DNA of 64,000 nt from Nymphaea colorata (Eukaryota > Streptophyta > Magnoliopsida > Nymphaeales > Nymphaeaceae): contig NC_045142.1 of the NCBI RefSeq assembly GCF_008831285.2, positions 25,433,876-25,497,875 on the forward strand. Reading direction: 5' to 3'. Positions within the stretch are counted from its first letter, which is position 1; each line of letters starts with the position of its first letter. The notes under the pieces are model-generated. The model was not told the origin of the DNA, did not search any database, and was given only the letters and a program-made list of their open reading frames with translations. The translations under genes were made by a program, and so were the position numbers. Positions 12,760 through 25,600 of the stretch are shown here, in pieces.

Positions 12760-15700
12760 AACGGGTTTAGTGACGGCGCTGTATGTAGATAGTGCGAGAA
12801 TGCAGATGGGGAGTGCTGTTGGCCCCCGCCTGCATTTTGTCGGCGCCTCAAACCCACCACAGAAAAAGACGCAGGTGAAAATTTCACTTTCTTACAACCA
12901 AAACGACGCTCCCCAGATCGTGTTTTTAGGTTATTGAGTGACGGGCATCTCCCATTCTAAATCCTTTATTCTTATTTTACTTGGTTTTGTAGACTAGATA
13001 CCTTATTGTTAATATTTTTAGTGCTCAATCTGTGTTTTCTTAGCATCTAAAGGATGCTCAGACAGTCTTCAGGGTTTAATTTTATGCATAGATGCTCGTT
13101 TATTGGCTACGCCGTCTCTTACTGCTTCTATATCGCTGTTCTTGCAAGCATATGCTACTAGCTCGTTTGCATTTTAGAAAAAGGTTGCGGGCTCTCTGTC
13201 TTATCTTATTTTCTTTCTTCGGCTGTTTTGGGAGTGCAGGGGCAGTAAATTGAATGGATTTGGAGTTGTTTATGTAACAGGCGTTAGAGGCCGAACAGTT
13301 CAGCCGCTTAGAGCGAATTTAGGCATATACATCTGTGACCATGCGGAAGAGAGGATCTCATGGCATGTTTAAGTTCAACTATAATTGCCTTTATTGTTTA
13401 TATGATTTTTCTTTGTTTTTTTTTTTAAGCTTGTCATAGGATATGGGCCCTTAAGTGGATGTCATGTTTATTTGTATAAGGAAGATATCAGTATTTAAAA
13501 AATTCACTTTCTTCAAGGAGCAGCAGCTTGCTGGTTCTTTCTTGTGGTTGTTCTTTTTCTCTTGTAGCATTGGTGATAGGACAGATTGGCTGGATTCAAC
13601 AGTTAGTTTCTTTGAGCACTACATACTTGTCTTTTGTTATTTGTAGAGAACCCCCATTTTATATCCTGTTCTTTCGCTATGTGTTGAGCAACTTGAGAAA
13701 ACAATGAACTCTAGCTGACTCAAATTATTCCAATATTCTACCTTTTTTGAGATTGAAGGCTTTAGATAAGGCTTAATATTACGATAATTACAAGATGGCT
13801 TCTTCTTTTTGTCTCTAATGTCACAGATTTTCAAACAATTATCTGACTCTTAGACATTTATCTAAAGGAAGATCTTAACCATATTTCTGTACCAGCACCC
13901 ACCATAAAGCATCACACCTTTAATTTCTTTGAGCAAAGTAGAATGTCAACTTAACTTGTTATTGACTAGAAAAACATAGCTAGGACATTTTTTTTTAGCA
14001 CAATATTTTTGTCCCAATGTTGATTCATTTATCTTAACCAGAAAGTGATTGTCCTACTAAAGATTTGATTAATGAACATGTAGAATGTCCAATTGCACAC
14101 TAAGACCGAGGATCCTAGGCCATGTATCTGGAAGGAGGTTGTTCAAGCTATTGGAACCAAAAGAAATCATCTGGAGTTCTGCACTCTTAGGAAGTTTTAG
14201 TTTTCTGAACTCCAACAATTTTACGCTTTATAAGTTGTCATGAACTAGAGATTTTGTTGGTCTTCATGCTTCATTTTTCCATGATAGTAAGCATATAACA
14301 GTCATTGCTTCTTTGAGGCATCTGTATAGCCTGTGCAATTGTTTTGGCTACTTTGGGGTATCCACATGGTTTATCCCTTTCTTATGATTTTCTGATATGT
14401 TCACGTAATATACTTGTTGACAAAAAGAAAACTCAATGTGGAATTGCACTTAAAGTTTCCTGTACAGACTGGTTTGTGTCATATTTTATACTTGTTCCAC
14501 CTACTGAATTGGAACTTGGATTACATCTAATCTTAATCAGTGGTCTGATGTAGCTACGAGGTGCAACCTGTCAAATGCTTGTGATTTTCCGTTTTCTTCC
14601 CTTGAGGATTTGCAACCCTGGGGCCTTGTTCCTGTGAATCCCTGCTCGCAGCCTGAGCACTTTATCATTGAACAAAGCAGTGTCCCTTTCTCGGTGTGGA
14701 TTATGTTGCAGTACTGAGTTTGAAGTTCTATATTTTTCTTCTCTTATTATCGACACATTTATAAAGTGACAAATGAACTGGTATCACTCCACAGGCAACT
14801 CCGTACAGGATGAAGGTGCTGATACATGTCTATGTGATAACTGCTGAGTCTATATATACATTTGCATTGCTCCTTATTAGTCAGAACACATAGAACAAAG
14901 CAGGAATTCATATCTGTACTGTGCCATTCATTACAAATTCAATTGGAACGTAATGGTTTTGGCAGTCAGCTTATTCATGAAAGTGAGTTTTGCTTGAGCA
15001 TTTATAGCATCATAAAGGAGGCTAGTGTAAGTTGAAAATTTGAAATCACAAATTGATACTAGAAAATCCTTATCAGTCTTGTCATTGTAAGTCTATGCCA
15101 GAGATGAGCATCCATACCTCGAGTACCTATCATTTTTCCTTTCCGCCAATGGAAGCCTTGCCAAAAGATTTATCCAGACTAAGAAAGTTACGACATGTCT
15201 GTATGTCTTGACGTAAGTGCTTTATGTTTGACACTTGGTTATGTCTTTGATTTTATGCTGCTTGTACATTTGATTGTTCTTTTCTTTACAATTATAAAAT
15301 GAAAATAAAATGATAGCACATTTCTGTCATCATGTTCATAGTTCACACTAGTTAATGGTTATGAACCAGGAGATTCAAAAGTCATGGCCATAGATCAACT
15401 CATATGTAAATTCTCATTTCGTTATTTGTAATGCCTTCAATTTTCTAAATTTTCATGTATGTTGTTTGTGATGCTTTCATTTTTCAGTGTGTGCTTTGTG
15501 TCACCATCTTCTTCTTGTATACTTTACGATATCATTTATGGTGTGTTTAGATTCTTTTAAACCAATAATAGAAACTTCTAGTTATGTATAATTTGATGCA
15601 CTGACTATTTTTTTCTTGTTTTTTCTTGTTTTTTGTTATTTTATTGCATTATCAGCTCCATCGGTTGGGAACTCAGTTTAGATGTTTGTCTGTGCACAGA

Positions 15701-16560
15701 GATTTGAAGGGTCAGACAACTGCCAGGACAGGTACTTTCTAGTTATTTAGATCTTTCAGAGTTTCACCTTCTGATCAGTCTGTTCATTGAGAGTTTGTAT
15801 TTGGCTGGTACCCTAGTACTTGGACGAGGGGAGCCATATGGTTGATAATGGAGTCGATACCAAGTACGGGCACCAAGTGCCAAATTGAGCAGTGACTCAA
15901 AAAATCTTTGCCATTGATCTACGCACGTGAAACAAGTCCATTCTCTATTTGCAGAACCTTTCACTTTGCCTGCAGCAAACTCATTTCAACTGAAGTTATT
16001 TTATTTTTTGCAGAGATTTTATTTATTGAAAATGGTCCACCATCCTGTATGCTGCCCAATTTTTTGATGGTCCGAATGTGGAGTTTCTTCACGTCGACAT
16101 ATGAAATTGCAAACAGTTTGGCAATCACTCAAAAGCAGTTCGGTCATGCTCAGTCGGTTCACAAGTTTTCCTTGTGCTGTCAGTTTTCAAGGTTCCTGGC
16201 TGAATCAGCTTGCAGCTTCGGAAGTGCTAGTTCTAATTTGCACATAATAGTTGGTTATTGGGTTGGACCTGACATTGAAGATGGATGGGGATATGCGGAG
16301 GCCTCTGTAAACCAAATTTTTAGGTATTGAAAAGCGTCTCTCTCTCTCCACATTTAATGCACTCCTGGGAATGTCTCCTGGTTGTCCCTGGCGACACATA
16401 ACGCATCTTGAGGAAGAAGATCAAAAAGGACCCTGATGCATACGAGATATTGATGTCGACGGCTGAGCCAGGGACGTGGCATGGTCGTGGCCATGCAGCT
16501 TTTGGTGAATGCATTCGGCGGACAGGAATCACACAAGTGTTCCACTGGTAGGGGAGCTCA
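12760..16560 (+). pseudogene. Unrecognised gene or gene remnant, scattered open exons
   Basis: I do not recognise this gene. Several plus-strand stretches look like exons: 12769-12873 (open, ends CAG before GTGAAAA); 13245-13372 (contains GFGVVYVTGVRGRTVQPLRA, then a stop); about 15655-15730 (QFRCLSVHRDLKGQTTART before GTACTT); 15955-16065 (after a TTTGCAG acceptor); 16230-16322 (VGPDIEDGWGYAEASVNQIF); and about 16410-16550 (KKIKKDPDAYEILM, then EPGTWHGRGHAAFGECIRR). The frames do not join cleanly, and stops interrupt the conserved-looking segments near 16060 and 16250. It could be a real gene whose exons I mis-joined, or a decayed copy. No function is assigned. The opposite strand over the same stretch is less convincing. 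Confidence 0.3.
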
Positions 16561-16727
16561 ATCCCTTTTTTCGATTGTGGGCCTTTTTCTTTGTCATCAC
16601 ACCTCCCCTTGTAAAACTTTTTTCTCATTATTTCATTATGGCAACATTTTGACCTGCGCAGACCCACTTTCATACCGGCCTTTCGATAGATCTCAACCTA
16701 CTCCTTAAAACTAACCTAAAAAGATTA

Positions 16728-17095
16728 AAGGAACATGATAACTAACCATTTAACAAGTTTATTTATAAGCTCTATGATAACTAACCATTTAAGAACTTCA
16801 TTTATAAGCTCTTGAGTATTTCTTACAATTTTCAATATAAAATTAAATTTATTAAAATAGAGCAGTGTCTGTACGCGTAGGATTTTAGGTCCAAGTGTGA
16901 ACCATATTCTGATACCACTATAATGACATGATCTACTCTTACATTGATTTGAGTCTTTGGTTGGATGGATCTCAACTTGCTTTGGTTTTGACTAAAAAAA
17001 AAAAAAGAAAACAAGACAATCAATCACTTAACTCTTTTTATAAGCTTTCAAAAGTTTGCTACAATCTTTAATACAAAATTAAACTTATAGTAGAG
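16728..17095. repeat. Decayed repeat with tandem 37-bp units and a PBS-like motif
   Basis: Two copies of a unit starting ATGATAACTAACCATTTAA lie at about 16735 and 16772. A third related segment (TTTTTATAAGC, AATACAAAATTAAAC) occurs near 17033-17085. At about 16908-16918 the motif CTGATACCACT is the reverse complement of AGTGGTATCAG, like the edge of a tRNA-Met primer-binding site. Probably a retrotransposon scrap. Confidence 0.4.
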
Positions 17096-17099
17096 TGTT

Positions 17100-18084
17100 G
17101 TTCAGCTTTTCTTTGCCTCTCCCTCTCTTTATTGTTATTTTTGTTCTTCCTTAGGGAACCCAATTTCACCAAGCACATATTAGCAGACTACTATTTTGTA
17201 GATTCTTACTCCTCTTTATAAAGCAAATGCCTCCTAAAGACACTAGGCATAGATCCTCAGAGACAACTTTCTGGGCCTGGCTGCTGTTGGAATTGGTGAG
17301 CCAGCAGCAGTAGCTGCGCATAATGTTGAAAGGCACGCATATTTTCTGTCGGGAACAATTTCATAAGCAATTTTTCTAGCAGAAAAATCCTATCACGTCT
17401 CATAGCAACGAAACCGAGGTCCAGCCAGATGCACAATTGCCCAAGAAAACATCCTTATACACCAAAAACCATAGACCATCTTCTCTAACCACAAATAAAA
17501 CATGAACTTAGATGCCAACGGCAATCACCCTACATTAAAACATTATATCATTATGTTATTGAAAATGGTAGTTAAACTCCAGGGTCCATGCCGGCCGCTA
17601 CCTGTGAAAAAGCAACTGTTGCCTCCGTTCCTTCTCAAATGCAAGGAGAGCGAGGCCTTACCATCCATTACACACTCAAGGTTGTGAAATGCGCTCTCGG
17701 TCACCTGCAAGAAACATGAACTCCGTTACGTTCACATCATCATTGCACGTTGGCAGGCTCCAGTTAGTAGAACCCTTATATTCTGGTCTGCGCACCAAAG
17801 ACAAAGAGTGTGTCCAGCTTTCAACAGGGACACGCGCATGGCATTCCTAATGGCCTCTAATCAAATTTTCAGGGCCCTCGTGGTGACTCTTCTTATCTGA
17901 GGGCGTTAGAAGCTGCATGTGGAACACCTTGAATTATGAACATCTGTTTAACAGCCTAAGCACTGCAGAATTGAACACCATCTGCTGCTTGCATTTTCTC
18001 AACCAAGTAATTTGCAGCACTGAGCGAGCTACACTTCCTGGCCAAGACACCTTGGCTTCAACATCACGCTTGACTAGTGAAAGA
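17100..18084. other. 3' flank of the PPR gene
   Basis: It lies downstream of the PPR stop codon on the minus strand and probably includes its 3' untranslated region. No other gene is supported here. The plus-strand frame from 17917 is the antisense of the PPR C-terminal coding region. Confidence 0.4.
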
Positions 18085-19899
18085 TCACCAATAGTCTCCA
18101 CACGAGCACGATCCATTTCCAAAATGGTGAAATCTGTTAACATCTCTAACTATGAGATCCCTGCTGACAATCTCACTGAGGAGCTTGAATGCTTCATGAC
18201 AATCACTACATATCCTCAGATTCTTGAGAATTCTTATCACCGAGCCTTCTGCAGTATTTATCAAGCCAAAAGCCAAAGCCAGCCTCTCACTGTGAAAACC
18301 AAGTATTTCCTCTTTGGCCTCTTCCTCAACATTATGGAACACCAGACTCCTGTCAGCCACATACCCTTTCTCCCTCATCTTCTTTTCCAACTCCTGCAAA
18401 ACAGTGATAATCTGGCCTTCATGGACGCATGACTGATCGCCTGCAAAGAATACATATGTCTTGCTTTTAACCTCAATCCAGCTGCATCCGGGCTCCTTGC
18501 AGATACCTCGGATCTTCATTTCTCTGCGGATTCTTACTGCATCACTCCACCGGTCAACTGATGCATACATGTTGGAAAGTGTCACATAAGTGGAATCTAG
18601 TTGTTGGTTCAACTCAATTAGGTTCTCAGCCGCCTTGATGGCAAGCTCAATTCTACCATGACTTCTGCTTGCGGATAGAAGTGCACCCCATAATAGAACA
18701 TCTGGCGCCATTGGCATTGTCTCGATTAGCGCTTCTGCATCATCTAGACGCCCAGCCCGGCCGAGCATATCCACCATGCATGTATAATGTTTCGTGTCAG
18801 GAATAACTCCATATACTCTGTACATGGAATCAAAGACTTCCTTACCTCGATTAACTAGACCGGAATGGCTGCAAGCATATAGAACACCAACCAACGTGAC
18901 ATCATTTGGCTGAATGCCCCTCGCAAGCATTTCATCAAAAAGCTGCAGTCCTGCATGGCCGAGGCCATGCTGAGCATGGCCCATGATGATGGAAGTCCAC
19001 TGAATCACCTTCGGATCGGCAACCCGGCGAAATACCTTCACTGCATAGTTTAAGCAACCACATTTTGGATACATATCAACAAGTGCACTAGAAACTACTT
19101 CATTGGTGTCGCAGTGCCGGCGTATAATTAGTGCATGACTCAACTTCCCGGCACCAAGACAGCCCAAGCTCGCACAGGCATTTACAACAGTCGCAAATGT
19201 ATATTCATTTGGCACCAAATTGCGGGCCTGTAAGGCAGCAAAGAGCTGAATAGCCTCAGGCCCACGCCCATTCTGTGCACATATCGAAATCATCGACGTC
19301 CAAGTCACGATGTTCTTCACTGCCATCTCGTCAAAAACTCTCCGCGCATGGTCAACAAGGCCGCATTTCCCATACATGTCAACGAGAGCGCTCCCAACCA
19401 CCAAATTCGACACATAGCCTTCAATCTCGGCTTGGCCATGCAGCTTCAGTCCGTCGTGGACGTCGGCCAGAGCCGAGCATGCATTAATGGCAGTAGCGAA
19501 GGTGAACGCATTCACCCAAGCCCCACCCTTCTTAGCCTCAGCAAAGAGCTGCAGGGCCTCGTAACCTTGCCCACAGTGGACGTAACCGGCCATGAGAGCA
19601 GTCCACGAGACAACATTTCTCTGGGGCATTTCATCAAATAATCGGTGCGCGTTCTGGATAAGTTGACACTTGCAGTAAAAATTGAGCAGATGATTGTTCA
19701 AGAACAGTAGGTCCCCATATCCCAGCTTCAGTGCAATTGCATGTATTGCAGTTCCTGTTGCCACGTCCTTACAGACTGAAGATTGTTGAAGTTGGGCAGC
19801 AAAGAGAGCGAGCGGACAGTGTCGATTGAAGAGATGGGGAGAGAAGCAATGAGCTCGAAAACTGAGGAATAGCAATGAGGTGGGGAATGGCGATCTCAT
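18085..19899 (-). CDS. PLS-class pentatricopeptide protein with E and DYW domains
   Basis: One uninterrupted exon encodes 604 residues. The N-terminus (MRSPFPTSLLFLSFRAHCFS) is Ser/Phe/Leu-rich with few acids, consistent with mitochondrial or plastid import. PLS repeats follow from about residue 60 to 400 (NHLLNFYCKCQ, LFDEMPQRNVVSWTALMAGYV, SALVDMYGKCG, NIVTWTSMISI, HYTCMVDMLGRAGRL). Then come the E region (PDVLLWGALLSASRSHGRIELA), the PG box (CKEPGCSWIEV) and a DYW cytidine-deaminase domain with HSE near the start of its active site, a CSDCH zinc motif and a terminal GDYW. Family knowledge: such proteins specify and often catalyse C-to-U editing of organellar transcripts. All hallmark residues are present, so it should be functional. 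The C-terminal part (VEEEAKEEI, NTAEGS, RILKNLRIC) recalls Arabidopsis At4g15720 from memory. The editing target cannot be read from the gene. Confidence 0.95.
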   Translation of the reverse strand: MRSPFPTSLLFLSFRAHCFSPHLFNRHCPLALFAAQLQQSSVCKDVATGTAIHAIALKLGYGDLLFLNNHLLNFYCKCQLIQNAHRLFDEMPQRNVVSWTALMAGYVHCGQGYEALQLFAEAKKGGAWVNAFTFATAINACSALADVHDGLKLHGQAEIEGYVSNLVVGSALVDMYGKCGLVDHARRVFDEMAVKNIVTWTSMISICAQNGRGPEAIQLFAALQARNLVPNEYTFATVVNACASLGCLGAGKLSHALIIRRHCDTNEVVSSALVDMYPKCGCLNYAVKVFRRVADPKVIQWTSIIMGHAQHGLGHAGLQLFDEMLARGIQPNDVTLVGVLYACSHSGLVNRGKEVFDSMYRVYGVIPDTKHYTCMVDMLGRAGRLDDAEALIETMPMAPDVLLWGALLSASRSHGRIELAIKAAENLIELNQQLDSTYVTLSNMYASVDRWSDAVRIRREMKIRGICKEPGCSWIEVKSKTYVFFAGDQSCVHEGQIITVLQELEKKMREKGYVADRSLVFHNVEEEAKEEILGFHSERLALAFGLINTAEGSVIRILKNLRICSDCHEAFKLLSEIVSRDLIVRDVNRFHHFGNGSCSCGDYW

Positions 19900-21880
19900 G
19901 CTATGAGGCGTCTCCCCTTTCCATGAGGAACAACAGGGAAAACGGGTTTGTGGCCGTCCGGTTTACCGGTGTATCAACACTTTTTTCTTACCACAACCTG
20001 TCCAGAACTCTAGGTTGTCATCGGGCAACGCTTGATTCTTGGGGACAATTGCACATGGACAAAATGTCTTTGAATAGATAATTTGATTGGCTTCACCGAA
20101 TGTCCCTTGTTTGATTGCATTGGTTGACTTCACCAACTGGCTGGACGGTGTCTGGGGTGAGCAAGAGATAACCTATTACATAGAAAGACACACAGACCTC
20201 CTCATTCCCCATGTCTCGTTTCGGCTTCCGAGTGTTTCAGTGAGCAGGAGGTTAATAATGCATTACTAAACAAAAGCCGAAAGGCGAAAGCCCTCTCATT
20301 CTCCTTACCTTTGGAATACTGAGTTTCTTCGACGCCTGAATGGAAATGGAATACAGTGGAATATGGTATGATGTTATAGCGATTTGCCAACAATTGCAGC
20401 ATGTTATCGGCCGAAAAGGGTCATTTTCATCGGCTTTTTTTGGGTTAAAAATTAATTATAAAACTTGAAATTATTTGAAATTCGTATCCACTCAATATTT
20501 TTTTGTCGACGGGCCAATAATAGGACCGCCGATTCCACATGAGGGATTATTCTTCAAAATCTAAAGTGCGAACCGTTTGGCTCAAGATGATTCAATAGAA
20601 TTATAGATGGTGCCATGTAAATTAATGCAACTGAAAAAACTGGAATCCTAAAACCATATTTAATCGCTTATGTTTCCAACGTTACCCATGCTTAAGTGCT
20701 TAGAAAAATATAATGATGTGTCTTTTTTCTCCATTCAGAGTCCACTAAAATTCATCCTTATAAATCAACTTATCGTATCAATAATAAATCCATCCTCGAT
20801 AGCTTTAAAGTTGTTTTCTTATAATCTAAAGAATAATTATTGATTAGGTACGTAAAAAAAGCGGGTGCATGGTATCTCATCAAGTTTTACAATAGACTTA
20901 GAACCGCTTTTTATTAAATTTCACAGGCAGCCAACACCATCATTGCTTCTCTTAGAAAAGTTCACAACCCCGCAGGCTTTGTACCGCCAAGCGGCATTGT
21001 TCAGGCTTCGCAGAATATTCAGCCACGGTTAGTGGTTTGGTACCACTACTTCCATCATCTTCTTCACTTCTCTATTGACATTTAATAGCATAATGGGTCA
21101 GAATCGCTCAACAAATTCACAACACAAGCATGAAACATGCATATTTTCTCGAAACAGCCGACTTTTTTCTATAACAACGTCATACAAAAGAGTTGAGAAT
21201 GGACTCACAGCTGCTTGAGCTCGGTGGAAAGGTATATGTATCTCAAAACATCGAGTTCTGTCCTCCACCTCGAAAAGGTTAGGCAGACAGATACATACTA
21301 AAGCTGAAACTTCTTTCCTTCCATTTATCCCTAAAGTAAAGATTTGGGGAACGAAAAAGCAACAAACACCAAATTTCTCTAATTCATGGGCGCTAACCAG
21401 CGCAGGGATTTTATTTGGGAAAAGAATAAAAATGTTCTTATGATACATTAGTCAGGAAATGTCATTTTTCCGATTTCCCTTTTTGTACACTTTGATACAG
21501 TTTCCTTGGCTGGTGGCCTGAGCCACCTGCTACAAAAATTGGTCACCTCCAGAACCTGTCCTCTGACCTGAAAGGGAGATCACATTTACTTATGCCCTTT
21601 GTCACAGCGCAGCGGAACACATGCATGCATGTACACACGCTTGAATCAATAATAGATGCATGTGTTTATTTGTAGATGTGTTTGGCGAGAGTGAATTTAC
21701 AGCAGTGCAATTTTTTCTGCTTTAGAGACACGAAACACATTTTTTACCTGTAAGAATTGCCAGTTCTGCAAGGGTCTAGATACACAGGTCCAAAACAACA
21801 GCAGTCTCCCCTCTAATAGTTAGTATATGCACAATTTAACAAGCCTGGTCCTGAAATTCAAGCAGCGTAAAATCAATTGT
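19900..21880. other. Intergenic DNA between the PPR and CW genes
   Basis: It holds the PPR promoter side (from 19900) and the distal 3' flank of the CW gene. No reading frame with family-like content, no RNA gene and no clear repeat seen. Short open frames here are scattered and lack splice-supported continuity. Confidence 0.5.
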
Positions 21881-22681
21881 AGTGGCAATATGGGTCAACA
21901 TTTGCATGACAAAACAAAGAATAAAAAGATGACCAACCTTGATACTCACCTTTCCAACTCAAAGCATCGCAGAACTTCAAGAAATGAATTAGGTTAGTAT
22001 TAGGCCTTCTGAACTCCATATTCCTAGCACTGTCAATAAAAGCAGGAAGCGGACACAGGACCAAAAGTAAGGATGAAAGTTTAATATGAATAGAGGGAAA
22101 AACTAAATACATTATGCAATTAACAAGCATACATTACCCGGACACAATCCCAACATGGCCTCAGTTCGACACCTGCCCAAAACACTGAAGTTTAGGCACA
22201 ATGCATCAAACCTACTGCACTAAATCCTCCTGGAGCTTCCTGCTTTTCTTTTCTTCCCCTTCCGTTTGCCATCAGAAAGTAACAGATACAGATGATTAAA
22301 GTCACGTTCTTTTCACTGAACTTCAAAATAGACCACATATGAACCATGCAAAAGAGGATATGTATTGCATGAACTTTTGGTTTGATTCTACTTTTGGAGC
22401 CCGAATTTTCGATGCTCAAACAAATCCCACCAGCTCATATATGCACCAAGTATCATCCCAGCTCAAGATTTTGAAGCACTCCAGGCAATAGGTGTAGAAG
22501 GATGGTGGTGTACACTGCATCATTACCTCCCAAGTGAGAAAACTCTTTGTACATGCGGTAGTGTCCTTCGGAAGAAGATGGCATGAACAAAAATGACGTG
22601 TTGGTTCCATGATTTGCCCATTCTCCGGTATGATCCAGAGAGTAGTTTATTCACAGATCACATACCATCATCACCAAACAC
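21881..22681 (-). other. Probable 3' untranslated region and flank of the CW gene
   Basis: The sequence directly follows the CW gene stop codon (22684-22682). The short minus-strand frames at 22192-22610 show no domain and no splice link to the upstream exons. The polyadenylation site is not determined. Confidence 0.4.
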
Positions 22682-25600
22682 CTAGCGTTTAATTTTCTCC
22701 ATTGCCACACGTACTAGAAGCAGTAACCTTTCGACATCATGGAAGTTGAACTCAATGGCTTTCCTCACAGAAGGCATGCCTTCAGGTCCGTATTGAGCTT
22801 CCCCTGAACTTCCACTAGCAGCTGCGAATGCACTTTGAGATTTCTTTAAAGCATCCATCGCTGAGCTCACATCAGTTGCCTGAAACAGAATGAAGTTCTC
22901 TCTCATGCAAAAGCAGAGATAGTGACTGCAGCCCAGGGTTTGATTCTAAGCAAGGAATCTCCTTGAAAAATAAGGATTAACAAATACAATAGCAAAACTA
23001 GAACTGATATTTTTTTTGTACCCACAAGAAAACTATGGTATGGTATGCAAATGAATAACTGGATGCCAACAACCACTTTCACTCTTTTGCATAACTTAAA
23101 AAATGCATTTTAATTCAATTATTACCTTTGTGACAACATCATATTCCTTTTATTTTTTTTCCTTCCAAGGTAACTAACAAGGAAATATAGTTTATGAACA
23201 AAATTCCCCCGACATTTTCTGAGTGGTTAATAATAGGTGCAGATATATCACCAGGAGCCAATCTATAAAGGAGAAATTAGATACCTTATCAATTACACTC
23301 AACTACCAGTTTTTGTTAACAAGGTTTGCCAAGCTTTAGCAACTCCACTTATTCAAAAGAATGACATAGAAGACGAGTTTATAAGATAAAATTCTCCAAG
23401 AAATACAATTGACTCAAAAGATCATAGCATTAAAAAGAAACAGACAATGGAAAACTCTCATATTTCCAACATGATGAACGGTCTTCTTCATAATGAACAC
23501 CAGCAAGGGCCAAAACCATAATTTACATGGTGCAAAGAGATAATATATGTGTATCTCTGTAAAGGAAGCCTGTCTTTTGTAAAATAAACACACTTGGCAA
23601 AGAACTTCTTTGATTAGAGATCAAGACTCTTTCACAAAAGATCTTAATGAGCTTATGACATTTCCAGACCATGCACCAAACACCACAAAGGCATGCTTTG
23701 TACCTATCATGGATAAAGAGTATAACAGAAGCTACAGAAAGACAACTTACCAGGTTGAGCAAGTAATCAATGCTACGGCGATTGCGAGAGTTAATAACAA
23801 GGCTAGATGGTTTTTGAGGAGAACCAACTCCCTTCACCTGAAGTGCCTTTTCTGGTATTCCAGGATTATTCAAATTATCAACATCTGAAGCTGAAGATGA
23901 CGGTGACTCACCTGGATGACAGAAGCTGTTAACATCTAGAACAGAAAAGCACATTTTTTGTATGTGTGAGCCATATATCACATGTTAAAGTTATAGAACC
24001 AACATAATACAAAAGGAAAGCCACAAACAGTCATCAAGAAAAGGGTGAAGACTGAGGTCCCAAGCAGATTGAAAACAGCTGCCTTGAGGCACAAAGCATA
24101 CAGTTCAAGGCAAGAGGGCAAATCCATGCCTAAATGCTTTCTTTTGAGATGAGAATCTGAGATGTACTATGAGATGTGCACATCAACATGTACTGTGAAG
24201 GCACATTGGGTCTTCCCATGTTCAACCTCAAGCTTCATGAATCCAAATTCTAACAACCAGAAAGAACTTGGCCACTAAAATATCCTCCCCATTCGTCAGG
24301 TGCCAGGTTGGAAAGTCTCTCAAAAAGCCTATTCAAGGCCTAGTTGGAGCTTCGCTGTGTACCCAAAAAAAAAAACCTCAAGAAAATAACTTTTAAAAAT
24401 GAATGACAATTGAACAAACACAAAATAAAAACATTTGAAAACCCCATCTTTTACTTTTCCTCTCACAAAAAACCTCAAAAAAAGAAAAAAGAACTCGGGC
24501 AGTTTCCACTTAAGTAGCTACTAAAGCTGCTTAGGTGCCACTTTTGCCTACCATCCCACTTACTCCCCTCACCTTTTTTTCCAAACTGCAACCATTATTT
24601 CAGACTCTTCCTCTTTCGCTCTTTATCTCTAAATTTTTCCCCTTTAATTCACAGATCTACCAGGTGATACTTTTGAAAATGTTTGCGACCACAGAGAATT
24701 AGTGTAACTAACTCACAGCAATATAGCATTACAATATAGAACCCTCCAGTTATAAGAAAAAATAATCCATGGAGTTCTAAAACCGTTTTCCTTGATTGTG
24801 TCACATAATTTTTCAAGATGGAGTGAGAGTCAGAATCGTCTAACCTAAATGAATAGTCTCAACTTGTATTTTTTCAAATTTTGTTTATTTTGTTGTCATA
24901 GTAACAAAGGATGTGGATGTCCTACTGTCTGGAAGGATGATGCTATATGAGATAGACAGGTTCATAGCGAAGCACACTTATTTACAAGTTTGTCTTAGCT
25001 TGTCTTACTGAACATATGCTTGAATTCTCAGTACTTTATCCCATGACCTTCAAAAGTTGAAAAATATTAAAATTTACTACTTATCATCAACGTTTAATGT
25101 AACAAGAAGCAATCTAATACAAACCAAGCAACCAAAATAAAGCTCTTACTATTGTACATTACTGTGTAAGATCCCTATTCTGAACAAATGCTTTCATGGT
25201 GCCCAATGTAGTAAGCCAAGTTTCCCACATACCAGGAAGATTAGGTAACGCTGCCTGCAACTCAAGGCGAACTCTGTTTGCACGCCCGTGCTTTAAGAAG
25301 ATAACCCTCATATAAGCCACTTCGATGCACTTGTATGCTAGTGCAGCAGCAGCGAAATCCTTACGCTTTTCATAAAAACGAGCACAAAACCTATACATTG
25401 AGGAACAAAAAACTATTGAACTATGAAGAATATGACAAGGTTGCATTCACACAGTGAAGCACATATATAAATTTGCATTGTCCTCGACTTAAGTAATGCA
25501 GTGCTCATATGGTTGAATGAACGTAAGACGACAAACTACAGGAGGGCTTAAACCATAAGGATGAAAAACATGACAACACAGTGTGTGGTGTTGTGGTGTG

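Noticed and set aside
16205-16673. Minus-strand frames of 64-117 residues
   Set aside because: They overlap the better plus-strand exon-like stretches, lack family features and have no consistent splice edges.
17917-18432. 171-residue plus-strand open frame
   Set aside because: Most of it is antisense to the DYW end of the PPR gene; no domain and no splice support.
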